DNA from: Oscillospiraceae bacterium
GTDB taxonomy: Bacteria > Bacillota > Clostridia > Oscillospirales > CAG-272
Assembly: GCA_015063305.1 (NCBI GenBank)
Contig: SVUJ01000004.1
Coordinates: 1 to 64,000 of the forward strand
Reading direction: 5' to 3'
DNA: 64,000 bases
The position numbers and the translations under genes are program-made. This document shows, piece by piece, positions 43,517 to 52,511 of the stretch; within the stretch, counting starts at the first letter, position 1; the number at the start of each line of letters is the position of its first letter. The notes below the pieces were generated by a model. The model made no database searches. It was given only the letters and a program-made list of their open reading frames with translations, and was not told where the DNA came from.

Positions 43517-43528
43517 TATATCAGTTAT

Positions 43529-43555
43529 TTAGCACTTGAAGTTGCAGAGTGCTAA
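43529..43555 (+). promoter_or_regulatory. CIRCE operator (HrcA-binding site)
   Basis: TTAGCACTT, nine bases, GAGTGCTAA: one change from the CIRCE consensus in the left arm. It lies at the transcription start region of the operon that encodes HrcA, so the operon is autoregulated and induced by heat or unfolded protein through GroE-dependent HrcA activity. Confidence 0.95.
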
Positions 43556-43622
43556 ATACGAGTCAAATTTATCCCTTGGCAAGGATTTTTAAACCAAGGA
43601 AAGTGCGAAAGGAGAGGCATTG

Positions 43623-44714
43623 ATGGGATCTTACGGTGACGTATTGAGCGAAAGAAAAAAGCTGATACTTAAGGCTGTTGTTGAGGCTCATATAGCGGGC
43701 GGAGAGCCTGTGGGTTCAAAGTATATAGTTCAGAATAATCTGCTTTCATGCTCATCGGCAACCATCAGAAATGAGATGGCAGAGCTTGAACAGCTCGGAT
43801 TTCTTGAGCAGCCTCACACTTCTGCGGGTCGAGTGCCAAGTGAGCTTGGATACAGATTTTACGTTGACACGCTCGTAGAGCAGTACGCCAACACCACAAG
43901 GGATATAGTTCGGATAAATCATCTGCTTAAGGCTAAGATGTCAGAGATAGACCAGATACTTGAAACGGCATCGAAGCTTGCTTCAAGCCTTACCAATTAC
44001 ACGGGTATCGCGATAAAGCCGAAGAGCACGTCGGTAACTATGGCAAAGTTTGAGCTCGTTTCTATTGACGAATTTAATTTTGCGATGGTTATGATAACTT
44101 CGGGCGGTACGGTCAAAACTAAAAAGGTAAAAAGCCCCATACCCTTTGGCGCAGAAGCGCTCACAAGGCTTTCCGAGCTGCTTAACCGAGAGGTCTGCGG
44201 CATAGGGGCGGAAATGATAAACCTTCCTATAATAATGCATCTTGAGGCAGAGATGGCGGATGATTCGTTCCTTGTAAATCCCGCGGTGAAGGCGATATAC
44301 GAGGTGATGAACGAGCTTGACGGCGGAGAGCTTAGATATTCGGGAATAAACAGGCTGCTTGATTATCCCGAGTATGCCGACACACAGCAGCTTAGCAATC
44401 TTCTCGGAACGCTTGAGGATCAGGAAGAGATACTTGAACTCGTTGCCGAGCCGCATAGGGACGATATAAACGTGCTTATCGGATCTGAAAGCCCTGTCAA
44501 GGTCATGAACAATTCGGCGTTTGTCTTTAAGCCGATAAAGAAGAATGGAAAGACGGTTGGAGTTATCGGAGTTCTTGGCCCGAGAAGAATGGATTACAAA
44601 AAGGTTCTGCGGACTATCGACGAGATAGGCGAGAGCATATCGGGAATGATAGACCCCGAAAGGGCTCTGGGCGAACCAAATAAGACGGAGGTTGATTCTG
44701 ATGGAAGAGATTAA
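43623..44714 (+). CDS. hrcA: Heat-inducible transcription repressor HrcA
   Basis: A 363-residue repressor that binds CIRCE. The N-terminal winged helix (LSERKKLILKAVVEAHIAGGEPVGSKYI, SSATIRNEMAELEQLGFLEQPHTSAGRVPSE) is diagnostic, followed by the GAF-like dimerisation domain and C-terminal VGVIGVLGPRRMDYKKVL. It is the first gene of the class I heat-shock operon. The ATG after ggagaggcattg was chosen; an immediately preceding TTG is possible. Its end overlaps grpE by 14 bp, indicating translational coupling. Confidence 0.96.
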   Translation: MGSYGDVLSERKKLILKAVVEAHIAGGEPVGSKYIVQNNLLSCSSATIRNEMAELEQLGFLEQPHTSAGRVPSELGYRFYVDTLVEQYANTTRDIVRINHLLKAKMSEIDQILETASKLASSLTNYTGIAIKPKSTSVTMAKFELVSIDEFNFAMVMITSGGTVKTKKVKSPIPFGAEALTRLSELLNREVCGIGAEMINLPIIMHLEAEMADDSFLVNPAVKAIYEVMNELDGGELRYSGINRLLDYPEYADTQQLSNLLGTLEDQEEILELVAEPHRDDINVLIGSESPVKVMNNSAFVFKPIKKNGKTVGVIGVLGPRRMDYKKVLRTIDEIGESISGMIDPERALGEPNKTEVDSDGRD

Positions 44715-45318
44715 GAAGGAATTTACCGAGGATACGGCAGAGGTCGAGCAGACCGTACAGGAAGAGGCGCAGGAGAACGTGTCCGAGGAAAATACCGATG
44801 GCGCTGAGGAGCAGAAGTCCTCAAAGCAGGAAAAGAAAAAGATCAAAAAGCTTGAGTCTGAGATAGAGAAGCTCAGTGCTACTGTAGCCGAGCTTGAGGC
44901 TCAGATAGCAGAGGCTAATGATAAATATACAAGGCTCTTTGCCGAGTACGACAATTACCGCAAGAGAAGCGCAAAGGAGAGAGAGGGAATATACACCGAC
45001 GCGTACGTAGACGCCATCGGCGAGATACTTCCGATACTCGACAATATGGAAAGGGCGCTTCAATATAAGGATAACGACAGCGAGAACATAGCCCGCGGTC
45101 TTGAAATGATAATGAAGAGCTTTGTTGACACTCTCGGCAAAATGGGAGTTTCTGAGATAGAGGCTCTGGGAGCTGAGTTTGACCCCAATCTCCACAACGC
45201 GGTTATGCACGTTGATGACGAGGCATACGGCGAGAACGAGATAGTTGAGGTCTTTATGAAGGGCTACCGTAAGGGCGACAAGGTGTTAAGACACTCTATG
45301 GTAAAGGTCGCAAACTAA
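44701..45318 (+). CDS. grpE: Nucleotide exchange factor GrpE
   Basis: A 205-residue co-chaperone that releases ADP from DnaK. A long acidic, disordered N-terminus (~1-45) precedes a coiled coil (KIKKLESEIEKLSATVAELEAQIAEAND) and the conserved YTRLFAEYDNYRKRSAKER, ILPILDNMERAL and C-terminal wing FDPNLHNAVMHVDDE, GYRKGDKVLRHSMVKVAN. GGAGG lies nine bases before the ATG, inside the end of hrcA. Confidence 0.96.
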   Translation: MEEIKKEFTEDTAEVEQTVQEEAQENVSEENTDGAEEQKSSKQEKKKIKKLESEIEKLSATVAELEAQIAEANDKYTRLFAEYDNYRKRSAKEREGIYTDAYVDAIGEILPILDNMERALQYKDNDSENIARGLEMIMKSFVDTLGKMGVSEIEALGAEFDPNLHNAVMHVDDEAYGENEIVEVFMKGYRKGDKVLRHSMVKVAN

Positions 45319-45400
45319 TAACAGTAATGATAGATAACGGTATAAACAAATGCCGTATCAAATAAAAATAATTAATAATATCCCAAAGGAGGAAATTATC

Positions 45401-47245
45401 ATGGGAAAAATAATAGGAATAGATTTAGGAACAACAAACTCTTGCGTGGCAGTTTTTGAAGGCGGCGAGCCTATAGTAATACCTAATCCCGAAGGAGCGA
45501 GAACAACTCCCTCGGTGCTTGCTTTTGCTAAGTCGGGCGAGAGAATGGTAGGTCAGGTCGCAAAGCGTCAGGCTATCACTAACCCTGACAGAACTATAAT
45601 CAGTATCAAGCGTGAGATGGGAACTAACTATAAGAAGGATATCGACGGAAAGTCGTATACCCCTCAGGAGATATCCGCAATGATACTCCAGAAGCTGAAG
45701 GCTGACGCCGAGGCTTATCTCGGAACACCCGTAACACAGGCGGTCATCACAGTTCCCGCATACTTCTCCGACGCGCAAAGACAGGCAACCAAGGACGCAG
45801 GTAAGATCGCGGGTCTTGAGGTCCTCAGAATTATAAACGAGCCTACCGCGGCTGCTCTTGCTTACGGTATGGATAAGGAAACAGACCAGAAGATAATGGT
45901 ATTCGACCTTGGCGGCGGTACTTTCGACGTATCTTTGCTTGAGATCTCCGACGGCGTTTTCGAGGTTCTCGCTACCGCAGGTAACAACCGTCTTGGCGGT
46001 GACGATTTCGACCAGAGAGTTATCGACTGGATGGCTGACAAGTTCAAGGCTGAGAACGGCGTTGACCTTCGCAACGACAAGATGGTAATGCAGCGCCTTA
46101 AGGAAGCTGCTGAGAAGGCAAAGATCGAGCTTTCGGGTATGACAAGCACAAATATCAATCTGCCCTTCATAACCGCTACAGCAAACGGTCCTCTCCACTT
46201 TGACGCGACACTTACACGCGCCGAGTTCGACAGAATAACCGCTGACCTCGTTGAGAAGACGATGGGCCCCTGCCAGCAGGTACTCAGAGATTCGGGGCTT
46301 TCCGCATCTCAGATAGATAAGGTGCTTCTCGTGGGTGGTTCTACAAGAATTCCCGCAGTTCAGGATGCTGTTAAGAAGTTTATCGGCAAAGAGCCCTTCA
46401 AGGGAATAAACCCCGATGAGTGCGTTGCTGTAGGCGCGGCTATTCAGGGCGGTGTTCTTGGCGGAGACGTTAAGGACCTTCTCCTTCTCGACGTAACACC
46501 CCTCTCGCTCGGTATAGAAACACTTGGCGGAGTTTTCAACAGAATAATCGACAGAAACACAACTATACCGGTTAAGAAGAGTCAGGTATATTCCACCGCG
46601 GCTGACGGTCAGACCTCGGTTGAGATACACGTTCTTCAGGGTGAGCGCGAGATGGCTGCATACAACACCACTCTCGGAAGATTCTCGCTCGACGGTATTC
46701 CTGCCGCTCCCCGCGGAATCCCTCAGATAGAGGTTACCTTTGATATCGACGCTAACGGTATAGTTAACGTTACCGCTATGGATAAGGGAACGGGCAAGGA
46801 GCAGCACATCACTATTACTTCTTCGACCAATATGTCGCAGGAGGAGATAGACAAGGCTGTTAAGGACGCTGAGAAGTTCGCTGAAGAGGACAAGAAGCAG
46901 AAGGAAGCGGTTGACACCAGGAACCGCGCTGATTCGATAATCTTCCAGAGCGAAAAGACTCTTGGCGAGATTGGCGATAAGCTTCCCGAGTCCGACAAGG
47001 AGGACGTAAAGGCGGCTATCGAGAAGCTCAAGGCAACTGTAAGCACAGGCGATACAGAGGCTATAAAGGCTGACACCGAGGCGCTTGAGAAGGCGTTCTA
47101 CGCGCTCTCCGAGAAGCTTTATGCTCAGCAGGGCGCGGCTCAGGGCGGCGCAGGCTTTGACGCGGGAGCTCAGGGTGACACAGCTCAGGGCGACGGAACT
47201 TACTACAACGCCGACTATGAAGATAAGACCGACGGAAATAACTGA
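45401..47245 (+). CDS. dnaK: Chaperone DnaK (Hsp70)
   Basis: A 614-residue ATP-dependent chaperone. ATPase signatures are [47 protein letters not shown] and [14 protein letters not shown]. The linker [22 protein letters not shown] leads into the substrate-binding domain and a Gly/Gln/Ala-rich tail. It lacks the ~24-residue insertion in the ATPase domain seen in Gram-negative DnaK, as usual for Firmicutes. The start was taken from AAAGGAGG seven bases before the ATG. A hairpin follows and could set the lower level of dnaJ. Confidence 0.98.
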   Translation: MGKIIGIDLGTTNSCVAVFEGGEPIVIPNPEGARTTPSVLAFAKSGERMVGQVAKRQAITNPDRTIISIKREMGTNYKKDIDGKSYTPQEISAMILQKLKADAEAYLGTPVTQAVITVPAYFSDAQRQATKDAGKIAGLEVLRIINEPTAAALAYGMDKETDQKIMVFDLGGGTFDVSLLEISDGVFEVLATAGNNRLGGDDFDQRVIDWMADKFKAENGVDLRNDKMVMQRLKEAAEKAKIELSGMTSTNINLPFITATANGPLHFDATLTRAEFDRITADLVEKTMGPCQQVLRDSGLSASQIDKVLLVGGSTRIPAVQDAVKKFIGKEPFKGINPDECVAVGAAIQGGVLGGDVKDLLLLDVTPLSLGIETLGGVFNRIIDRNTTIPVKKSQVYSTAADGQTSVEIHVLQGEREMAAYNTTLGRFSLDGIPAAPRGIPQIEVTFDIDANGIVNVTAMDKGTGKEQHITITSSTNMSQEEIDKAVKDAEKFAEEDKKQKEAVDTRNRADSIIFQSEKTLGEIGDKLPESDKEDVKAAIEKLKATVSTGDTEAIKADTEALEKAFYALSEKLYAQQGAAQGGAGFDAGAQGDTAQGDGTYYNADYEDKTDGNN

Positions 47246-47260
47246 TCGGTAAAGCACAGG

Positions 47261-47286
47261 GGGAAAGGGATTTTATGCCCTTTCCC
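47261..47286 (+). terminator. Intercistronic hairpin between dnaK and dnaJ
   Basis: gggaaaggg pairs with ccctttccc (9 bp) around attttatg. No T-run follows, so it is more likely an RNA-stability or processing element than a full terminator. Confidence 0.6.
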
Positions 47287-47358
47287 TCGTGGGCGTATAT
47301 TTTGACTTTAATTTTATCGATTTTTAGCGACCGCAAGGCGGTCTATGGGAGCTAATAT

Positions 47359-48504
47359 ATGGCGGATAAACGTGATTATTATGAGGTTCTCGGTGTTGCC
47401 CGTGAGTCTGACGACGACACGATAAAAAAGGCATACCGAAAGCTGGCTAAGAAATATCATCCCGATATGAACCCGGGCGACAAGGAAGCCGAGGCTAAGT
47501 TCAAGGAAGTGAACGAGGCATACGACGTGCTTTCCGACAGCGAAAAGAAGGCTAAATACGACCAGTTCGGTCACGCTGCCTTCGACCCTTCGGCGGGCGG
47601 CGGAGCGGGCTACGGCGGCTTTGGCGGTTTTGGTGATTTCGGGGACATAGGCGATATTTTCGGAAGCTTTTTCGGGGGCGGCTTTGGCGGCTCGTCCTCA
47701 AGACGCGCAAACGCGCCCACAAGGGGTGAGGACGTTTACGCGAGAGTGAACATAACCTTTGAGGAGGCGGTCTTCGGCGTAAAGAAGGACGTAACCTTTT
47801 CAAAGGTGCAGAAGTGTCCCGACTGCGGCGGTAACGGCGCGGCAAAGGGAACACAGCCGCAGACCTGTAAGGCGTGCGGCGGAAGCGGACAGAAGAGAGT
47901 TACTCAAAGACTTGGCGGTATGGCGTTTCAGTCTACGGTGACCTGTAACGAGTGCCGCGGAACGGGAAAGATAATAAAAGACCCCTGCCAGAATTGCCGT
48001 GGCACGGGATATATCAAGATAAACAAAAAGCTTGCCGTTTCCATACCTGCGGGTATTGATGACGGAGAGCGCATCGCGCTTCGCGCGCAGGGCTGTGACG
48101 GAAGAAACGGAGGTCCTGCGGGGGATCTTGTTATAACCGTTTCGGTCAGAAAGCACAATATTTTTGAGCGCGATGGGTATAATCTGTACTGTGAAGTGCC
48201 CTTGACTGTTGCCGAGGCAACGCTTGGCGCTGAGATAGACGTGCCCACGCTTGAGGGAAATCAGAAATTTACCATTCCCGAGGGAACACAGCAGGGAACG
48301 TCGTTTACTCTTCGTCAGAAGGGTGTTCCTTACGTGAACAATTCCTCGCGCCGCGGTGATATAATATTTACCGTAAACGTAGAGATACCGAGGGGACTTA
48401 ACGAAAAGCAACGAGAGAAGATGCGCGAGTTTGCCGACGCCTGCGGCGAGAGCAACTACTCCAAGAAGAGCGGATTTTTCAAGCGTATGTTTGACAAGAA
48501 ATAA
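47359..48504 (+). CDS. dnaJ: Chaperone DnaJ (type I Hsp40)
   Basis: A 381-residue co-chaperone. The J domain ([20 protein letters not shown]) has its HPD motif in [12 protein letters not shown] Gly/Phe-rich linker (~72-118) follows. The zinc-binding domain has four repeats ([32 protein letters not shown]), and the C-terminal substrate domains read [18 protein letters not shown]. All expected elements are intact. It is the fourth gene of the CIRCE-regulated operon, and prmA starts 10 bp after its stop. Confidence 0.97.
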   Translation: MADKRDYYEVLGVARESDDDTIKKAYRKLAKKYHPDMNPGDKEAEAKFKEVNEAYDVLSDSEKKAKYDQFGHAAFDPSAGGGAGYGGFGGFGDFGDIGDIFGSFFGGGFGGSSSRRANAPTRGEDVYARVNITFEEAVFGVKKDVTFSKVQKCPDCGGNGAAKGTQPQTCKACGGSGQKRVTQRLGGMAFQSTVTCNECRGTGKIIKDPCQNCRGTGYIKINKKLAVSIPAGIDDGERIALRAQGCDGRNGGPAGDLVITVSVRKHNIFERDGYNLYCEVPLTVAEATLGAEIDVPTLEGNQKFTIPEGTQQGTSFTLRQKGVPYVNNSSRRGDIIFTVNVEIPRGLNEKQREKMREFADACGESNYSKKSGFFKRMFDKK

Positions 48505-48513
48505 GGTGGGATT

Positions 48514-49470
48514 ATGGACAAGGATTATATTTGTCAGGATTACGGCACACAGAGCGAGTGGACAAGAATAAAGGTGACAGTACCGCTTGCCCAGCTCGAC
48601 GAGCTGGTTGCCGTTATGAGTATGATAAACAATTATCTGCAGATAGAGGACTACAGCGATATAGACCTCAAGACCTGCTACGGCGATCTTATTGACGAGA
48701 GCATACTGAACGCGGACAAGACTATAGCCTCTGTATCGGTATACGTTCCCGCTGACGTGGGTGTTGCGGACAACCTTGCTTTTCTTAAGGAGCGACTTGC
48801 TACCTGCGGTATTGACGGAAAGATAGACATAAGCGGTGTTAATGAGGACGACTGGGCAAACTCCTGGAAGGCGTATTACAAGCCTATCAAGATAGGAGAA
48901 AAGATAGTTATAGTTCCCGCGTGGGAGAAGTACGATGCCGCAGAGGGAGAGATAATCGTTAAGATGGACCCCGGTATGGCGTTCGGAACGGGCTCTCACG
49001 AAACTACACGTCTTGTGATATCCTTGCTTGAGAAGTATATCGGCTCGGGTGAGCGTGTGCTTGACGTGGGTACGGGAAGCGGAATACTTGCTATCTGCGC
49101 TTCAAAGCTTGGCGCGGGACTTTGCCGAGCTTACGACATCGACCCTGTTGCCGTGAAGGTGGCGAGGGAGAATATCAAGGACAGCGGACAGACCAACATA
49201 AGTTGCGATCAGTCGGATCTTTTACGCCAGGTCAAGACAGATGACGGCGGATACGACGTAATATGCGCCAATATCGTTGCCGATATAATTATAAGAATGA
49301 CCCCCGACGTGGGCAGATATCTGAATGACGGCGGTGTTATCCTCGCTTCGGGTATTATAGACGAGCGCGCCGAGGACGTTGTTTCTTGCTTTGAATCAAA
49401 CGGATTTGAGATAGCCGAGCGTGTTACCGACAACGGTTGGTGCGCACTCGCGGTGAAAAAGAGAAAATGA
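48514..49470 (+). CDS. prmA: Ribosomal protein L11 methyltransferase
   Basis: A 318-residue SAM-dependent enzyme trimethylating L11. The N-terminal L11-recognition domain begins WTRIKVTVPLAQLDELVAVM and contains NEDDWANSWKAYYKPIKIG. The catalytic domain contains MDPGMAFGTGSHETTRL, VLDVGTGSGILAI and CANIVADIIIRM, the family signature order. The dnaJ-prmA arrangement is common in Firmicutes. It ends with an ATGA overlap with aroK, so translation is coupled. Confidence 0.95.
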   Translation: MDKDYICQDYGTQSEWTRIKVTVPLAQLDELVAVMSMINNYLQIEDYSDIDLKTCYGDLIDESILNADKTIASVSVYVPADVGVADNLAFLKERLATCGIDGKIDISGVNEDDWANSWKAYYKPIKIGEKIVIVPAWEKYDAAEGEIIVKMDPGMAFGTGSHETTRLVISLLEKYIGSGERVLDVGTGSGILAICASKLGAGLCRAYDIDPVAVKVARENIKDSGQTNISCDQSDLLRQVKTDDGGYDVICANIVADIIIRMTPDVGRYLNDGGVILASGIIDERAEDVVSCFESNGFEIAERVTDNGWCALAVKKRK

Positions 49471-49967
49471 AAAACAACGTAGTATTTATAGGTATGCCCG
49501 GCTGCGGGAAAAGCACTCTGGGTATAGTTGTTGCCAAGATGCTTTGTATGGACTTTCTTGACGTCGATCTGCTCATACAAAAAAGGATAGGAATGTCCTT
49601 GCAGGAGTATATAGACAGATACGGTGTTGACGCTTTTCTCCGCACCGAGGCTGACATCATACTCTCGCTTGATTGCGAAAACACACTTATATCAACGGGT
49701 GGCAGCGCGGTGCTCATAGAGAGCGCGGCACAGCATTTGTCAAATTTGGGCAGAGTGGTATATCTTCGTTTGCCTTACGAGGCTATCGAGAGGCGTGTTA
49801 CAAACCTTTCGCGCCGCGGAGTTGCTATGCGCGAGGGCGAGAGCCTGCGGGATATCTACGAATACCGCGCGCCGATATACGAAAAATATGCGTCGGTCAC
49901 GGTAGATCTTGAAAATAAGGATATTCAGTTGAATTGTCTTGCTCTTGCGGATATATTGAGAGCTTAG
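49467..49967 (+). CDS. aroK: Shikimate kinase
   Basis: A 166-residue P-loop kinase phosphorylating shikimate at the 3-hydroxyl. Features: FIGMPGCGKSTLGIVVA (Walker A), DFLDVDLLIQKRIGMSLQEYI with the substrate-binding Asp, AFLRTEADIIL with the conserved Arg, ISTGGSAVL (usually GGG), and a lid with RRG and the later YRAPIYEKYA. The start overlaps the prmA stop by 4 bp, making it the last gene of the heat-shock operon. Together with the DAHP synthase it shows a shikimate pathway, although the genes are scattered. Confidence 0.9.
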   Translation: MKNNVVFIGMPGCGKSTLGIVVAKMLCMDFLDVDLLIQKRIGMSLQEYIDRYGVDAFLRTEADIILSLDCENTLISTGGSAVLIESAAQHLSNLGRVVYLRLPYEAIERRVTNLSRRGVAMREGESLRDIYEYRAPIYEKYASVTVDLENKDIQLNCLALADILRA

Positions 49968-49982
49968 ATTTTGGACGGGTTA

Positions 49983-50011
49983 TTGACAAAGTATAACTAT
50001 AATGGTATAAT
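49983..50011 (+). promoter_or_regulatory. Consensus SigA promoter of asnS
   Basis: TTGACA (49983-49988), a 17-bp spacer and TATAAT (50006-50011); both hexamers are perfect. The leader is only ~30 nt, so no T-box fits between this promoter and the gene. Confidence 0.85.
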
Positions 50012-50046
50012 TAAACGGTATTCAATATAAAGGAACGGTCACAGAT

Positions 50047-51441
50047 ATGAAAAGAGATTTTATAAAGTCGATCTATGAAGATCCCAAAGCCTACGAGGGT
50101 CGCGAGGTTGTCGTAGGAGGTTGGGTCAGAAATCTGCGTGACAGTAAGGCGTTCGGATTTATCGATCTTAACGACGGAAGCTGTTTTAAGTGCGTTCAGG
50201 TCGTTTTTGAACGCGAAAAGATCAACAATTACGATGAGATAGCTCATCAGAATATAGGAGCATCGCTTGTTATAAAGGGTACTGTAGAGCTTACCCCCGC
50301 TATGAAGCAGCCCTTTGAGATAAAGGCTACAGAGATTGCGGTGGAGGGAACTTCCACCCCCGAATATCCGCTCCAGCCTAAGCGCCACTCGGTAGAGTTC
50401 TTGCGTGAGCAGGCATATCTTCGTCCGAGAACTAATCTTTTCTCGGCGGCTTTCCGCGTGAGAAGTGAAGCGGCTTACGCTATCCACAAATTCTTCCACG
50501 ACCGCGGATTTGTTTACGTTCACACACCGATAATAACGGCGTCTGACTGTGAGGGCGCGGGCGAGATGTTCCGCGTTACCACGCTTGACGTGGCAGAGCC
50601 CCCTCGCACAGAGAACGGAGAGGTCGACTTCTCTCAGGACTTCTTTGGTAAGTCTGCAAACCTGACCGTTTCGGGTCAGCTTGAGGGTGAGACCTATGCT
50701 CTTGCTTACGGCAAGATATACACCTTTGGTCCTACCTTCCGTGCCGAGAACTCCAACACCGCAAGACACGCGGCTGAGTTCTGGATGATAGAGCCCGAGA
50801 TAGCTTTTGCTGACCTTGAGGACAATATGGAGCTTGCGTGGGATATGATAAAATTCATTATCCGTCACGTGCTTGAGAACTGCCGTCAGGAGATAGAATT
50901 CTTCAACAGCTTTGTTGAAAAGGGTCTTCTTGACCGTCTTAACACTCTTGCGAACAGCGAATACAAGAAGGTGACATATACCGAGGCTGTGGAGATACTC
51001 AAGAAGAGCGGCGCTGATTTCAAATATCCCGTTGAGTGGGGTATAGACCTTCAGACCGAGCACGAGAGATATCTTACCGAGCAGGTCTTCAAGTGCCCTG
51101 TGTTCGTTATAGACTACCCCAAGGAGATCAAGGCGTTCTATATGCGTCTTAACGACGACGGCAAGACCGTTGCGGCTATGGACCTTCTCGTTCCGGGTGT
51201 CGGAGAGATAATCGGCGGTTCGCAGCGTGAGGAGCGTATCGACGTTCTCACCGCGAGAATGGCAGAGTGCGGTCTTAGTGAAGAGGACTACTGGTGGTAT
51301 CTCAATCTTCGCCGCTTTGGCGGAACGAAGCACGCGGGATACGGACTTGGCTTTGAGCGCATAATCATGTATCTCACAGGCATATCGAATATAAGAGACG
51401 TTATACCTTACCCCAGAACGGTAGGAAACGCAGAATATTGA
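50047..51441 (+). CDS. asnS: Asparaginyl-tRNA synthetase
   Basis: A 464-residue class IIb synthetase. The N-terminal OB-fold anticodon-binding domain reads [21 protein letters not shown]. Catalytic motifs follow: motif 1 region [29 protein letters not shown], motif 2 [25 protein letters not shown] and motif 3 [15 protein letters not shown]. The NTAR and AAEFWM features support AsnRS over AspRS. It is the only tRNA synthetase in the window. The hairpin-promoter of RAYT 2 lies just downstream and may act as its terminator. Confidence 0.96.
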   Translation: MKRDFIKSIYEDPKAYEGREVVVGGWVRNLRDSKAFGFIDLNDGSCFKCVQVVFEREKINNYDEIAHQNIGASLVIKGTVELTPAMKQPFEIKATEIAVEGTSTPEYPLQPKRHSVEFLREQAYLRPRTNLFSAAFRVRSEAAYAIHKFFHDRGFVYVHTPIITASDCEGAGEMFRVTTLDVAEPPRTENGEVDFSQDFFGKSANLTVSGQLEGETYALAYGKIYTFGPTFRAENSNTARHAAEFWMIEPEIAFADLEDNMELAWDMIKFIIRHVLENCRQEIEFFNSFVEKGLLDRLNTLANSEYKKVTYTEAVEILKKSGADFKYPVEWGIDLQTEHERYLTEQVFKCPVFVIDYPKEIKAFYMRLNDDGKTVAAMDLLVPGVGEIIGGSQREERIDVLTARMAECGLSEEDYWWYLNLRRFGGTKHAGYGLGFERIIMYLTGISNIRDVIPYPRTVGNAEY

Positions 51442-51487
51442 TAGACGGGTGGAAAGAACCCCCGACAGAGATAAAATATTACAAAAA

Positions 51488-51528
51488 TCGACAGAGGTAT
51501 TGTTCCTCTGTCGATTTTGTGTTATAAT
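51488..51528 (+). promoter_or_regulatory. Hairpin-promoter of RAYT 2 (-35 box at the hairpin loop)
   Basis: A 12-bp stem (aatcgacagagg-type with cctctgtcgatt, 51488-51514) encloses TTGTTC (51500-51505), which is 17 bp before TATAAT (51523-51528). Distances from stem to -10 (8 nt) and the downstream ggtgatgaaaATGgataa match RAYT 1, while stem sequence differs with compensating changes (cggcagagg versus cgacagagg, and partners). Confidence 0.75.
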
Positions 51529-51544
51529 GAGTTTGGTGATGAAA

Positions 51545-52060
51545 ATGGATAAGAAAAAAGAATTGCCGAACAGAAAAGATATCCGATTAAAGCAGTACGA
51601 TTATAGCTCCGCAGGGGCGTATTTTGTTACGATATGTACCGAAAGCAGACGTCAAATTTTATCTTACATTGTAGGGGGCGACGTCCTCGACGCCCCGAAG
51701 AACGTAGAATTATCGCCATACGGAGAAATAGCAGAGAAATATATAAATCAATTAAATGATTTTTATGATGATGTCAAGATTGACAGATATGTAATTATGC
51801 CGAACCATATTCATATTATGTTGTTTGTGTCGGGGAACGGGGCGTCGAGGACGTCGCCCCCTACAAGGCAACACTCGGCGGTGTCGCAATTTGTTTCTAC
51901 GTTTAAAAGGTTTTGTAATAAAGAGTACGGAAAGAACATTTGGCAACGAAATTTTTACGACCACATTATCCGAAACCGAGAAGATTATGAAGAACATATA
52001 AAATACATTTACGAAAATCCAATGAAGTGGTACTATGACGAACTATACTCAGAAGAATAA
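51545..52060 (+). CDS. RAYT-type (REP-associated, Y1 HUH) transposase, copy 2
   Basis: A 171-residue HUH endonuclease related to the gene at 31018-31545. It shares LPNRKDIRLKQYDYSSAGAY, FVTICTESRR, the HUH motif VIMPNHIHIML, NIWQRNFYDHIIRNREDY and YIYENPMKWYYDELY. Two exact inverted 26-nt GTAG palindromes lie in frame (51671-51696 and 51839-51864) encoding VGGDVLDAP and GASRTSPPT, at the positions where copy 1 carries a different palindrome. The helix expected to hold the Tyr nucleophile reads SQFVSTFKRFCNKEY, with Thr-Phe where copy 1 has Tyr-Val, so the nucleophile may be the later Tyr. It is followed 18 bp later by an unrelated membrane gene. Confidence 0.88.
   Translation: MDKKKELPNRKDIRLKQYDYSSAGAYFVTICTESRRQILSYIVGGDVLDAPKNVELSPYGEIAEKYINQLNDFYDDVKIDRYVIMPNHIHIMLFVSGNGASRTSPPTRQHSAVSQFVSTFKRFCNKEYGKNIWQRNFYDHIIRNREDYEEHIKYIYENPMKWYYDELYSEE
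51671..51864. repeat. Inverted GTAG palindromes inside RAYT 2
   Basis: Arm 1 (51671-51696) begins gtagggggcgacgtc and arm 2 (51839-51864) is its exact 26-nt reverse complement ending gccccctac. The outer span is 194 bp, one more than in RAYT 1. Arm 2 matches the intergenic sequence 17969-17994 at 24 of 26 positions. Confidence 0.95.
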
Positions 52061-52078
52061 GATCACAAAGGAGAAACT

Positions 52079-52477
52079 ATGACAGACGTACAAATAGCTT
52101 TGCTTATCGTTGGTATTTTGATCGGGGCAATACTTGTAGTGATAATACCTAAAAGTATTGTTATTTTTAGAGAAAGAAACGGGAAATATTCTGTCGATGG
52201 CGACAAAAGAAGAGAGCTTGAGGACGAGCAGCTGAATGCCGAGCCTGAGGTAATTACGGTACACGCCGAGGTAATTGATATGGAATGCGGTGTGAAAGTC
52301 TTTGGTACTAAGCTTCCGCGGACGGTAAAATATTTTATTATCAAATTCAAAAAAGACGACCAAGATATCTTGAGTATTGATGTTCCCGAGGATTGTTACG
52401 ACGGATTTGAGGTTGGACTTTCGGGTGAGCTTACCTTGGTAGACGGTCAACTTAATAGCTTTGTGCCGGATAATTGA
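52079..52477 (+). CDS. Small membrane protein with DUF2500-like beta domain
   Basis: A 132-residue protein with one N-terminal transmembrane helix (IALLIVGILIGAILVVIIP), a charged linker (RERNGKYSVDGDKRRELEDE) and a C-terminal beta-rich domain (ITVHAEVIDMECGVKVFGTK, RTVKYFIIKFKKDDQ, EVGLSGELTLVDGQLNSF). The pattern resembles DUF2500-type modules that follow a membrane helix; this is a weak resemblance only. Function is unknown. AAAGGAG lies just before the ATG. It lies between RAYT 2 and a lipoprotein gene, with which it may be co-transcribed (34-bp gap). Confidence 0.65.
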   Translation: MTDVQIALLIVGILIGAILVVIIPKSIVIFRERNGKYSVDGDKRRELEDEQLNAEPEVITVHAEVIDMECGVKVFGTKLPRTVKYFIIKFKKDDQDILSIDVPEDCYDGFEVGLSGELTLVDGQLNSFVPDN

Positions 52478-52511
52478 TAACGTTTACATTTTGATAAAAG
52501 GAAGTTGAGAA

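Noticed and set aside
45319-45400. Second CIRCE before dnaK
   Set aside because: No TTAGCACTC-like inverted repeat occurs in the grpE-dnaK gap; control is from the operon promoter.
45425-47257. 610-codon open frame antisense to dnaK
   Set aside because: It is a shadow of dnaK codon bias; the sense frame is an unambiguous Hsp70 and the antisense protein has no recognisable domain.
50012-50046. T-box leader for asnS
   Set aside because: A consensus promoter lies only ~30 nt before the start, leaving no room for a T-box, and no terminator/antiterminator is present.
30946-52060. RAYT genes as complete IS200-type insertion sequences
   Set aside because: No defined left and right ends flank the genes, and no second orf or shared downstream end is seen; the shared region stops soon after the hairpin-promoter and coding sequence.
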